The notes under the pieces are model-generated. The model searched no databases. It saw nothing but the letters and a program-made list of their open reading frames with translations, and was not told the DNA's origin. This document shows positions 35,131 to 45,924 of a DNA stretch of 64,000 bases, in pieces. Positions within the stretch are counted from its first letter, which is position 1. Each line of letters starts with the position of its first letter. The position numbers and the translations under genes are program-made. The stretch comes from Echinarachnius parma. Lineage: Eukaryota > Echinodermata > Echinoidea > Clypeasteroida > Echinarachniidae. Location of the stretch: contig JBAMJV010004027.1 in NCBI GenBank assembly GCA_037951105.1, positions 1 through 64,000 on the forward strand, given 5' to 3'.

Positions 35131-35273
35131 CACAATTGCAGAAAGAGTTCCAATCGATTCAGAAAATATGCCCATTTGAACCGATCAGATTTGCTCATTT
35201 AGTCACATGATCCGACTTGCCATTAATTGCAACTTTACAATCGATTGCATAAGATCTCTTTCTGCAATGGCCC
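35131..35273. mobile_element. GGGCCCGTTGCAGAAAGAG family copy, left end trimmed
   Basis: ATTGCAGAAAGAGTTCCAATCGATT at the left pairs with AATCGATTGCA and CTCTTTCTGCAATGGCCC at the right. It directly abuts 34981-35130. Confidence 0.7.
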
Positions 35274-35454
35274 CTGGTAGGAGTGGGAGGTATTTGAGGC
35301 CTTACTGTTCTGAGTGCCTTATTATGGCTGCCAGAATGCATTACTTTCAAAGGAGTTGATATCATTGGGTGAGAACGAGAAGGCATTAAGTAGATTTTTG
35401 GCGTAAAAGTGTAGGTAAAAAAAAAAAAAGTGTAGGTAAAAAGAATTTTGACCA

Positions 35455-35835
35455 AACATAACTGCAACACCCGTGCAGAATATGGAATAAACTGAAGATT
35501 TGGACTCGGTATGTACAACAACAAAAATCAGTCAAGTTGACTGTCAAAGAGTGCGATGACCTTTCCTTTTAAATGCTCTCTCTCTGTGAATACTCACTAA
35601 ATGTGACTGAACAAAACTGCAACACTGCAGAATACAGAATCTAAATAAGATATGGACTTGATGTGTACTTCTAAAGAATTTAAAGTACATTCAAGAATTT
35701 GAAGTCTCCAAGCAAAGTCTGACACATATATTTTCTTGGCAGTACAAGTTCTGCGTATTGTTGTGTAAGGAATGTGTTCCAAGGCATGCCATCGAAAGTG
35801 CGATGAACTTCCCTTCTAAATGCTCCCAGTGGGCA
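35455..35835. repeat. Diverged tandem duplication
   Basis: AACTGCAACAC-GCAGAATA followed by GG-CT-G-TGTAC near 35460 and 35613, and AGTGCGATGA-CTT-CCTT-TAAATGCTC near 35550 and 35798. Open frames on both strands are not coding-like. Confidence 0.5.
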
Positions 35836-36247
35836 GTCTGTACTTGCCATTCCATGCGCAAGCATTTAGAAGTCTGTACCATTAACAGTAAAATTGTATG
35901 CACCTACACAGTCAATCAATACCTGCACACATGTACAAATTGTCGGGTGAAGGTGAGAAAGGAAGCTAAGTCGATTTTTGCTAAATTTAGTTACGCCCCC
36001 TTTTCTAACTCAACTGACAAATGTACATTCATAGTACAATTATGTGCACTTCTAAAATGTATCTCAAAATCTACATTAAGTGTAAGGTAAATTTCTAATT
36101 ATACAGGCTGTTTTGCCTTGTAAGGCTCTACAAAATCTAAAAATCTACACATTTACCTACTAGAATCCACACATCCCACTTTGCCTTTTGATCCCATTCA
36201 GGAGGATCGACAGCATTTATTCTGACCAAAATATATAACAAACATTT

Positions 36248-36508
36248 TTACAAGTTGTACTGTATACGCTATTCGCGTGCATAGATTTTCGCGAATCGGG
36301 ACTTTACAACGATTTCGCGAGTGGTTAAATTCACGTTCTACTGTTACCAACACGCATTCATGATTGTCTTGGGAAAGATGCTAGTGCAGTAATGCAAGCA
36401 ATACACGTACGTGTATTGCTTTGCATTTTGTGTCAATATTTTAGCATGTTGTTAATTTCACGATATTCTCGAAAATAAAACACTCGCGAAAATATATGGC
36501 GTATACAG
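36248..36508. mobile_element. ACTGTATACGC inverted-repeat element
   Basis: ACTGTATACGCTATTCGCG at the left and CGCGAAAATATATGGCGTATACAGT at the right. A perfect inverted run ATACACGTACGTGTAT lies at 36401-36416. Confidence 0.75.
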
Positions 36509-36749
36509 TATTAGTGCAGATTATGTTTTCTGTCATTTTTCTATGTTCTACCCGCAATGCAAACAGTACACCTTCCAAGTTTCCCACTTTTACCAAAATG
36601 TGTCCCCTTTTTTCCCTACAGCAGTAGTGTTTCAATTGGTCTTGTAACTGACTCTCATCAATTTTCTACCTTATTACAGAGGTTATGGGCCTAAAATTGA
36701 GTTAACGCCATTGACGATACCCAGGGCTGTTAATGTTGCGACAAGCTGA

Positions 36750-37305
36750 TAATCTAACCCATTTCCTCTGAGATTCTGAAATCCCCATAGACTTTGTTCA
36801 TAGCCCACTCGGTTCCCGTAGTCAAGGGGTTAAAGCTCGTAGCACTCCAGACATATCATCGCACTCATAAAAGGTGCTCTATCTCTCATCTAATGTACCT
36901 GCACTGAAGGTCTAAGTGGTACAAAGCTACTGCCTACGAGCACACGCCAATATATTAATTCTATCACCCACATTACGGTGAGGTGGAGACTGATTTTGGT
37001 AAATTAGCCTTCATTACTTGAAAGCGGGTAGGGGCTGAAAATTGATGTAATGTGCTTTAATTAATGGTGCCAGAATCAGCTAGATACAATGAATTAACAT
37101 GGAGAATGCAAGCCTATACAATTCTGTGTTCACAATATTTTGTACACAGTCAACAGAAACAATGTACAACAGTGAACAAAAATACACAGGGGGTTCAGGG
37201 ATATCTCACCCTTGAAATGTTAACCCGCTTCCTTTGAGATTCTTAAATCTCCATAGACTTTGTACACAACCCTCCTGGTTCCTGTAATCAAGGGGTTCAA
37301 AACAG
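36750..37305. repeat. Two copies of an 85-base segment
   Basis: CCTCTGAGATTCTGAAATCC...CATAGACTTTGT...GTAGTCAAGGGGTT at 36760-36833 and its relative at 37222-37297. Confidence 0.65.
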
Positions 37306-37816
37306 TCCCAACAATTTATTATGGAGCACAATGTAAAACACATTCAAACACGACTCCTTCATCTTTTTTGCATGCAAGCTTCAAAAGTAGCCCTTGATTA
37401 TATATATGTGTGCATATTATTCGAACCGACCTACTTTTATGACCTAATTGAATTCTTCTCCATTACATAGGGGGCGTGGATTGAGTTAGGCTTAATCAGC
37501 CCACTTTTGTGCGAAGACGAGAAACTAAATTTAGATGCACTCACGCTCAGTAGAGTTAGTTCCAACTCCTCCAATTGTATTTCATTTTTCACATATATTT
37601 CGCAATATACAGGTCTGCAATCTACTCTCTATTTCAACACTCAAACAAAGTGGCTTCAAGGTTTGCGAAACGTGATTATAAAATAAACGCATAGCATACC
37701 TCCTGCTTTGAAAATTGATAATCACATACATTATGTAAAAAAACTCTATTCTCTATGAACACTTGAAACAATTTGGAATCAGTGTTTGCACAAAGCGATT
37801 ATAAATAAAAAGCATA

Positions 37817-37871
37817 CCGTAAAACTCCGTGTATAAGACGCACTCGTGTATAAAACGCACCCCCAACTTTC

Positions 37872-37911
<40 letters not shown>

Positions 37912-38286
37912 TATATTTTTTTTTTTTTTTTAGATTTTTTTTTTTTCATGAATATTCATATATTCATGAGGTAGCAATACTCATTAAATATGCAAAATAC
38001 TAAATTCATTAATAACTTTTTTGTTGAGAAAAATGTATAACCACTGTTTAGAAAATTGAATATTAAATGAGTGCTGCTACTCATGAATATCTGAATATTC
38101 AATTAGTAGCAGTGTTACAGCTTAAAAACTTGCATTTTGTTTTGCTAACCACTATAATTTATGTAGGAAAAAGGTATATTTTGATAAATGTTCCCTCTTA
38201 TATCAAGCTCTTGTCATGCCCTAGACCACTTTAATATGCATTAAACATGACTACCGGGTGTCCCAAAACAAAATTTAAAAAAAAAT

Positions 38287-38333
<47 letters not shown>

Positions 38334-38418
38334 GCTGTACCTGTGTATAAGACGCACCCCCCACTTTGAAAATTTTCCGACAGAAAAAAAGTGCGTCTTA
38401 TACACGGAGTTTTACGGT
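37817..38418. mobile_element. GTATAAGACGCAC element, copy 1
   Basis: Terminal inverted repeat CCGTAAAACTCCGTGTATAA / TTATACACGGAGTTTTACGG, with extra GTGTATAA-ACGCAC units next to each end, long A and T runs, and an AT-rich core with CATGAATATTCA-like words. There is no protein. Copy 2 at 42711-43299 is in opposite orientation and very similar. Confidence 0.82.
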
Positions 38419-39157
38419 ACCTCCTTTTGAAATTGTAAATTACATACACTTGTACGTCATGCAATCAATGGCAAAATTATTGCTTTTTAAACCTCTATGA
38501 AAGTTTATTGGCCCATTCAAATTGGCACATTACTGTGGCAACATCAAACATCTAACAAAGAAATTACAAAATGTGTTGTGGGTCTCGTGCAAACTCTTTG
38601 TTTGAACCCTCTATTCATGCAAGTCATTAATAAGAAAGTGATTGTGTTTATTACAAGCAAATGGGTAGTTATTCTGTTTATAAGTGGTTTAATGCCATTA
38701 ACATGCTAAGTGGTATAGAAATAGCCTGATGTATAGATCTTCACATAAGTGGTTCTTTACTTTCAAAGAAATTATGCCTAGAGGGTTTTACGTCAATCAA
38801 AAAGCAAATGAGTAATCTACAATTATTATATAACCCATAGATGTGTAAGATATTACGCCTTCAGTCTTTTACAAATATGTCAAAAAGGAAAAGGGTATAA
38901 AGCTACAATTAATAACCTAGATACATAGATGTGTATCTTCCTGTTTATTTGCAATTTCAAATTACTTTTATTACATTTTATCACAGCCTGGACAACTAAA
39001 GAGATGAACATTTGCAAAGAAAAAGCCTTATGGTACAAATTATGAAGTATGTACAGTCTCCATGACAGATGCTTCTAATGTATAAATTTATATCAGATAC
39101 AATGGCCCTTTAAAAGAAGCTTTGAACGGGTTTTTTTTTTATCAGAACTCATTTTAA

Positions 39158-40245
39158 AAGGGATCTAGTAAATAAAAATACATAAATCTGAACGCTTCAA
39201 TCATACATAAGCACTACAGTATAAGAAATATAGAAATATATTAACAACTGTATTGAAGAATGCTAAACGAATGTATTATAGCAAATTATTTGATAATAAA
39301 CATGATACGGGTAAAACCTGGAAAACAATAAATGAGTTGATCAGTGGAAGAGGGACTGCTAAAAATTCTGATATAAACGAGTTAGCTATCCCATCTGATC
39401 GTATTGATGGAGCAGCCACAGTTGTGTCTTCTGAGGGTGATATAGCTGAGGAGCTAAATAAGTACTTTGTTACAATTGGGTCAAACTTAGCACAGAAGAT
39501 TCCAAATGTATGTTATAGTTATAAGGAGTATTTGGGGAGAAGAAATTAAAAATCGTTGTTTTGGAAACATGTTACAGAAAGGAAAGTTTTTGATTATTTG
39601 TGTGCTCTTGATAGTAAGAAACCCTGTGGATATGATAATTTATCAGTAAGACTGATAAAGGATGCAGCTAATTTTATCGTTGTACCATTGACTTACATTT
39701 TTAATTTGTTGTTAGAAAAGGGTACTTTTCCGGATTGTCTTAAGGTAGCAAGGCAACACCTTCATGTATTTATAAAAAGGGGACAAAGACTGATCCAGGA
39801 AATTACAGGCCTATCTCAGTCTTGCCAGTTGTTGGGAAAATATTTGAGAAAATTGTGAATGTTCGTTTAATTGATTTTTTGGAGACTAATAATATTTTGT
39901 ATAAACATCAGTACGGATTCCGTAAGAAATATAGTACTAAACTGTCTTTAATTAATCTTATGCAATGCTTATGAGGTCAATGGATGAAGGGAAAGTTACA
40001 CTTGGTAAATTTACAGATTTTCAAAAGGCGTTTGACACTATAAATCATGATATTTTACTAGAAAAGATGGCACATTATGGTATTGCTTTCCAACGGTTTG
40101 CTAATTACCTCTTGGACCGTTCTCAGACATATCTTTATAATGGAAGAGAAATTTTGAAAAACAAAAGCTATTCCATGCTTCTATTGAGAGAACTAGTACA
40201 GTTCCAAGAAAGCTTTGAGGATGTTGGCAATGTTACTAGATCCCT
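39158..40245. mobile_element. TTAA-flanked element carrying the reverse transcriptase fragment
   Basis: The left end is TTAA then AAGGGATCTAGTA; the right end is GTTACTAGATCCCT then TTAA. These match the ends of the complete copy at 10603-10974. Between them, short stretches of the element (ATACATAA-type at 39170-39210; CCATGCTTCTATTG to CAATGTTAC at 40170-40235) flank the retrotransposon fragment. The middle of the normal element is missing. Confidence 0.7.
39205..40147 (+). pseudogene. Broken reverse transcriptase of a non-LTR retrotransposon (CR1/Jockey-like)
   Basis: The translation shows non-LTR reverse transcriptase landmarks in order: GYDNLSVRLIKDAA, LLEKGTFPDCLKVA, GNYRPISVLPVVGKIFEK, YGFRKKYST and DFQKAFDTINHDILL, the last holding the first catalytic Asp. 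These lie in different frames: there is an in-frame TAA at 39547-39549, a shift near 39757-39770 and another near 39963. The domain stops before the YxDD box. No endonuclease, 3' tail or poly-A is seen. Both ends abut sequence of a TTAA-flanked element whose ends are at 39158 and 40245. It is inactive. Confidence 0.85.
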
Positions 40246-41249
40246 TTAAAATATACGACAGTGGTACTAAAAGAGAAATTACATTTTAGCAGGGATTTTC
40301 AAAGAGAAGATATTCCATCAAAGATAGTTTAATAATTACGTGCTTCTATTTATTGATCCATTAGAAGAAAGAACATGTTTATTTTATTTGTACATGTACT
40401 TTAAAATTCAATTATTAAATGATATTAACAATAAGCACATTATTGTAAATCGACTTGTTATCCCCTGCCATACAGCAGAAGAATACAAGGTTTACATAAT
40501 AGGTACTGTATGTGTAAAACACATTTAATCATTTGATTGTAGTGATTACAGAGTGTGCACGTACATTGTGTATGTGCGATTAGCACTCCTCGAGTATCTT
40601 TTTAGATATGTTTACATGTCTTTGTTTGTTCCCTGTCTTTTCACACCTATCCCACCTGCCCACTGCCAACACCCTTCACTACAGTATCACACATTTGCCA
40701 CACGTTGATGGAATGAAGTTCACACTTTATTCTGGGAAAGTATATTTTTCCTTGGATGACTCACATTTATTATATCTCTCTTACTCTCTCCCCTTCCTCT
40801 GAAATGTTGTTAAATGTATTTGAAGTTTACCTAGTTTTCATAAAAGCATACCCTAATATACATGTAAATTGCATACTTGAAGTAATTTAAACATTATCTC
40901 TGTCACTCTTTCCCTGTATTAAATGTATAATTCATAACACATTCATCATATCATTAATCTTAATTGTTTTGTTTATTTTGGTTATTTAGTTATCTACATG
41001 TATTTGCGAAATATCTATATTCCCCTGCGACTCTAATTTCCTCTGCAATTTATAATACTCTCATCTTATCAGTAATCTTAAATTTGCCTTTCTCTCTTTG
41101 TCTTCATCTTAACGCATGATATATATTCCCCCATCTCTTGCTCTCTCTGCATGTCTAAAATTTCAGTTTATCTTTCATAGTTTTTCTACCTCCCTTGGTA
41201 TCAAAATCTTGTTTTTCCAAGCTGTTTAAAAATGGTTCACCCTCCAGCA

Positions 41250-41520
41250 TGTTTCTCTTCAATTTAACATGACCTTTTTTCCTACAGTATTCATCTCACC
41301 CTTGTTAATCTTTAAATAATCAGATTCTCATTGTTAAATCTTTAAATAATCAGTTTCATATTGTTATATCTTTAAATCAATTGTTTGTTAATATATATAT
41401 ATAATCAAAAAAATGTAGAGATAGCCCTGCAGTACCTCTATATTTTTACATTCCCGTTTTCCTACAGTATCTCACCCTTTCTTAATCTTTAAATAACCAG
41501 TTTCTTAAATGTTGTATTAA
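41250..41520. repeat. Short tandem repeats TCTTTAAATAATCAG
   Basis: The word TTAATCTTTAAATAA-CAG recurs four times, twice preceded by CCTACAGTAT-CTCACCC. Nearby, TTTCAATCTGTTTGTCACCA at 41972 recurs at 42059. Confidence 0.55.
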
Positions 41521-41736
41521 TAAATAAAACAGCAGAAATAGCCCTAAAGAGCCTACAGGTAAAGCTGCACGTAACTGTCACAGTTTATCTTTGAAAGCAC
41601 TGGCCATGGCATACACATAGTCAAGTAGGAGGCCCGGTCAATCAATAAAGACTAGATTTTTCCAACTTTAGTGGCAAAATACCCGAAGAAAAGAGTTCAA
41701 AATACTGTTCAATATATTGTATCCGATGACCAAGGG

Positions 41737-41810
41737 AAATAATAATGCTTAATACAGCTCTTAGAAACCCTGTATTAAGCGCTATATAAAATGCAACATA
41801 TTATTATAAC
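41737..41810. repeat. Short AATAATAATGC...TTAAGCGCTATATAAA repeat
   Basis: AATAATAATGCTTAATACAGC, then GTATTAAGCGCTATATAAAATGC and ATTATTATAAC; similar in style to 52018-52088. Confidence 0.4.
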
Positions 41811-42205
41811 AGTAATATGTACTCTAGCTAGTAGCTACATTATGCCATTAAACCATTGATATCAAACACCCGATCAATTCCAAGACCTATATCCACACCC
41901 ACACAATCACACTATCTCTGGCTCCTTTTATCCAACGTTTTTCATCAACCCTTATGGTGCTTTCGTAATCTTTCAATCTGTTTGTCACCAAAATAAACTT
42001 TTTCATTGATTTTCTTTTCCCTCGCTGCAACGAGTACCCTTTCAGGATCATTCATATTATTTCAATCTATTTGTCACCAAAATAAAATGGGCTATTTTTT
42101 TCCTTTCTCTGATGAGGGAACCTTTTCTCACCTTTCTCAAGTGTTGTTTTACCTCCTTCAATGTGAACCCATATCAGCATGTACACAACCTGGAAGTAAG
42201 CTATA

Positions 42206-42358
42206 CGTTGTTTATGACCCGTCCGTCACCTTTAATCAAGGATAGTAGCTCTATCCCTCTGAGTGCACTATGCGGGCATCTAGGAAAGTCCAAACTTGTT
42301 CTTTGGCCACCGATGCTTGCCCCCCTCCCCACTTAGATGGGCCCTGATTAGGCCACCT
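42206..42358 (-). pseudogene. Diverged partial copy of the DxH exon
   Basis: About three quarters of the bases match 43427-43575 in the same order, including the block corresponding to GTGGGCATC and TTTGGCCAC. Small insertions and deletions break the frame. Homology stops abruptly where the palindromic element at 42360-42524 begins. Sequence around 42617-42665 also matches 43345-43395, so the duplicated block included flanking intron. Confidence 0.75.
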
Positions 42359-42359
42359 T

Positions 42360-42524
42360 GGGCCCGTTGCAGAAAGAGATACAATCGATTGTAAGTTGCA
42401 ATTAATCGTAAGTCAGATCACGTGTTCTAGATGGGCAAATCTGATTGGTTGAAACGTGTAAATTTGCTGACTTACGATCAATCGTAACTTACAATCGATT
42501 GTATCTCTTTCTGCAACGGGGCCC
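42360..42524. mobile_element. GGGCCCGTTGCAGAAAGAG palindromic element
   Basis: The ends GGGCCCGTTGCAGAAAGAG and CTCTTTCTGCAACGGGGCC are inverted, and the pairing continues through ATACAATCGATTGTAAGTT. It is 165 bases. It lies exactly where the partial exon copy at 42206-42358 ends. Related copies are at 27367-27519 and 35131-35273 and inside the foldback arms. Confidence 0.85.
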
Positions 42525-42710
42525 TTGTCTCCTTATTCTCTCCAATCCAACAATCAAAAACATCAACTAATTCATGAATGTGAATGACTAAAATAAGCTC
42601 TCATGGGATTACATAAAGTAGAAACAAAATATGTTAGTACCTAAAATAAAAATTGGGCTCTCATATTGGGCACCTTAGCCAAACAAATCACAGACATGAT
42701 ACAATATACC

Positions 42711-42789
42711 GTAAAACTCCGTGTATAAGACGCACTTTTTTTCCGTCGGAAAATTTTCAAAGTGGGGGGTGCGTCTTATACACAGGTAG

Positions 42790-42840
<51 letters not shown>

Positions 42841-43299
42841 TTTAGATTTTTTTTTTTGGGACACCCGGTCATGTTTAATGCATATTAAACTGGTCTAGGG
42901 CATGACAAGAGCTTGATATAAGGGGGAACATTTATCAAAATATACCTTTTTCCTACATAAATTATAGTGGTTAGCAAAACAAAATGCAAGTTTTTAAGCA
43001 GTAACACTTATACTAATTGAATATTCAGATATTCATGAGTAGCAGCACTCATTTAATATTCAATTTTCTAAACAGTGGTTATACATTTTTCTCAACAAAA
43101 AAGTTATTAATGAATTTAGTATTTTGCATATTTAATGAGCATTGCTACCTCATGAATATTCATGAAAAAAAAATATTCTAAAAAAAAAAAAAAAAAAAAA
43201 AAAAGTTTTTTTTTTTTTTGTTTTTTTTTTTTTTTTTAAATAGAAAGTTGGGGGTGCGTTTTATACACGAGTGCGTCTTATACACGGAGTTTTACGGTA
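42711..43299. mobile_element. GTATAAGACGCAC element, copy 2 (inverted)
   Basis: It has the same ends and core as 37817-38418 but reversed. An A run of about 46 bases lies at 42793-42838. The two copies, 4.3 kb apart in one GALNT intron, could pair in the transcript. Confidence 0.82.
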
Positions 43300-43307
43300 T
43301 TCTAGTC

Positions 43308-43336
43308 ATTGCCTGACCTGTCATCTTTGATCCTGG
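43308..43336 (-). pseudogene. Scrap of the DxH exon's 3' end
   Basis: GTCATCTTTGATCCTGGTGAG occurs here and again at 43429-43449, the 3' end of the real exon on the minus strand. The copy is only about 20-25 bases of exon, joined to intron sequence shared with the 42.6-kb copy. It looks like a second duplication remnant. Confidence 0.65.
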
Positions 43337-43426
43337 TGAGAAAGAATGTTAGTAACTGAAACAAAATTGGGCACTCATATTTGGGCACCTAAACCTAAAA
43401 CGGGCACATTATGTAAAAGATCTTAC

Positions 43427-43634
43427 TTGTCATCTTTGATCCTGGTGAGCAGGGGTTCTAGCCACCCCTCTGTGCACTCTATGTGGGCATCCAGGAATGT
43501 CAAGACTTGTCCTTTGGCCACTGACGCCCCCCTTAGGCGAGCCCTGATGAGGCCGCTCCGGGTCCCCATTCTCTCGACTTTGACTGAAACTGAAAGCTTT
43601 TTGATGTAGTCCTCTAGCTGCTTGCCAAGGAAGT
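43427..43634 (-). CDS. GALNT: GALNT exon: nucleotide-sugar binding core with DxH motif
   Basis: The second recognised exon reads 68 full codons plus two bases at each end, with acceptor ATTGCAG|ACTT (completing an Asp codon) and donor GACAA|GTAAGA. Key segments are [26 protein letters not shown] and [18 protein letters not shown]. The Asp-Ala-His is the DxH motif that binds the metal ion and UDP in this family. Human GALNT1 has Cys after that His, whereas this exon has Ile before Glu-Cys; other family members also vary here. There is no internal stop or frameshift. A decayed partial copy lies downstream in the direction of transcription at 42206-42358, and a shorter scrap of the exon's 3' end lies at 43308-43336. 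Confidence 0.95.
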
Positions 43635-43994
43635 CTGCAATTTGGAAAGGAGTACAAATTTTGAAGACAGAAAAATAACAAAGACAAAAAATTAGGAAAA
43701 AAAAAAGGGGGAAAAGATGAAAATCTTTTCTTTCTGTTTTTTTGCTAGCTATGTAATTAACACTTAATTATGACTTTATCTTGATTTTCTCCTCTTTCTC
43801 ATTGGAAAAAAATGCTTTGTCAAAAAGAAAAGGAAAACAAAGGCAAACATCTCATTTGCACATTTTGCTAGCTAATTTAAAACACTAAATTATGACTTGA
43901 TTGCGATTTTTCATTCTGATTGGCATTGAATATATTTTACAAATTACAGTGTCCCAAGTTTTGACAATATTCTGAGTTTTCAAACATGCCTGAT

Positions 43995-44205
43995 TGTAAT
44001 ACTGTTGTTATTTTTGCGCGATTAATATTTCGTGCTGAGCGATACCAAAAAAAACATTCGCGGGATTTTAATTTTGCAGCCAAGCAAGTGTTCACACGCA
44101 TTTATATTCACGGGTTTTAATATTCGCGGATGCCGACTTCAGCGCGAAATCCGCGAAAATTACTGCACCGCGAACATTACCACGTTTACAGTATTACAGT
44201 TGAAA
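43995..44205. mobile_element. TAATACTGT inverted-repeat element with CGCG words
   Basis: TAATACTGTTGTTATTTTTGCGCG at the left; CGCGAACATTACCACGTTTACAGTATTA at the right. Internal ATTCGCGG words occur. It is related in style to 36248-36508. Confidence 0.62.
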
Positions 44206-44877
44206 TTTAGGTCTATATATGATCAAGATATATGCCAGAAGTTAGTGTGATGCATGAATATCTGGTAAAAACAGCCTCATGAAGGCTTTTCTGCCAATAG
44301 GCAACAGGTGAATCGAAGAATGCTAATTGGGACATCTACATAAAAGGTCACGGCACAGGGAAGGTGAACTCCAACCTCACATACTTTCCATTCTGTATGA
44401 AGACAAACTTTATGCACCTTGAATTAAATTTTCCTCATGAGAAAGGCTCTCAGAGGAAAATGTCAAGATCGGAATACATAGGAAGCTACGCGGCTTTAAA
44501 ATGTTAGCATGTCCATGTAACAGATACCATATCCTTCTTCATGAAAATGTAAATCAAGTCAAACGCGATGTAAGCTGAGAACCCATCATTGACAGGTAAA
44601 AAAAAATATATAAATGGAGAAGAGACTGAGAAAGAGAAAAAGGTTGCTGGTCTATGAATTCATGTATTCCGTCTCATTAATCTACAGTGAGCTACTGTGA
44701 ATGTTTTCAATGCAGTAACTAGCCGAGTTGTCTACACCCATTTGGTCTATTCCCATTTTTTTGCTCACAAAATCAGAATTTACAGACTTAGGATTAGGCT
44801 TGTGGACTAGAATTGAGATGGGGGGGGGCATTGGGATCAGGGTTAGGGTTAGGGCTAGGTTTGACATCTGGGATTCA

Positions 44878-45020
44878 AAAGGACCTCGTAACTTTGTTGA
44901 CAAAAAGTGATGAATGGTTGATAAAATGTGTTATTTGGGTGATGTCCACCAGGTGATGTGTGAAACTCCATGGTAAATGAATGTCATATGAACCCATAAT
45001 GAGCAAGACCAAATGACACA
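44878..45020. mobile_element. TTAA family 1, degraded left end
   Basis: AAAGGACCTCGTAACTTTGTTGAC followed by AAAAAGTGATGAATGGTTG matches the family interior. The TTAA and the right end are gone. Confidence 0.6.
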
Positions 45021-45136
45021 TGGACCAAATGGGTGAAGACAACTTTTTGTTTGTATATTGCAAAGGTCTTGTGGCCTCTAAACTTTTCATCACTCTCACT
45101 CAGTGATTAAGAAAAGTGGATGGGATGTGGGTTGGA

Positions 45137-45575
45137 AAAGACAACCCCCTTTCAGAGAGCTTCAGTTGCATTATCCACCTGGATAATATTCATGAAAAGT
45201 TTCTCAGAGAACGGATGATGATACTTTAAATACACTACGCATGGGGAAGTCTTTTTTTGAAAGTGGAAGAAAGGGGGAGGGAAAGACAACCCCCTTTCAG
45301 AGAGCTTCAGTCGCATTATCCACCTGAATAATATTCATGAAAAGTTTCTCAGAGAACGGATGATGATACTTTAAATACGCTACGCATGGGGAAGTCTTTT
45401 TTTTGAGAGTGGAAGAAAGGGGGAGGGAAAGACAACCCCCTTTCAGAGCTTCAGTCCCATTATCCACCTGAATAATATTCATGAAAAGTTTCTCAGAGAA
45501 CGGATGATGATACTTTAAATACACTACGCATGGGGAAGTCTTTTTTGAGAGTGGAAGAAAGGGGGAGGAGAGGAA
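45137..45575. repeat. Threefold tandem repeat, 145-146 bases per unit
   Basis: GACAACCCCCTTTCAGAG starts units at 45140, 45285 and 45431. The units are nearly identical through AACGGATGATGATACTTTAA to GAAAGGGGGAGG, suggesting recent amplification. Confidence 0.92.
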
Positions 45576-45755
45576 GTTTTGCTATTAAAGTTAGTTTGGA
45601 TTAAAATATCAGCCATGCGGTGCCCTCTTGCAAAGGCCTTGTGCATGGTGCAAAATGCATACTCTTTTTTTCTTGTTACCTGATCAAGCATGTAAAATAA
45701 AGACTTCTGTGGTCCAAAGCCGACTTTGGAGGCCCCAATATAATAAACGAAAACA

Positions 45756-45886
45756 AAAACAATTCTGTTATTTTAGTTGCCCAATCGGGAAAGTAGAATT
45801 TTATATTCATTTTATATCTGGTGGCCATAAGCTACATTTTGGTGGCCACAGGGCCTGCTTTCCTTTACAAATTTGGAGCTCCATGT
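45756..45886. repeat. Fragment of a GGTGGCC-type element
   Basis: TTGCCCAATCGGGAAAGTAGAA, GGTGGCCATAAG and GGTGGCCACAGGGCCTG echo the 11898-12950 subterminal parts. Ends are not defined. Confidence 0.45.
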
Positions 45887-45924
45887 AACCTTGTCTCCAG
45901 CATCATTTACTAAAATGATTCAAG

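Noticed and set aside
35758-36090. 110-codon Cys-rich frame that could suggest a secreted peptide
   Set aside because: No signal peptide, it overlaps open frames on the other strand, and it spans two unrelated repeat pieces.
43984-44200. CpG-rich patch as a promoter or CpG island
   Set aside because: The CGCG words belong to the terminal and internal repeats of a short inverted-repeat element; no exon follows.
45297-45524. 75-codon frame with internal protein repeat
   Set aside because: It is the 146-base tandem array read through; no start context or homology.
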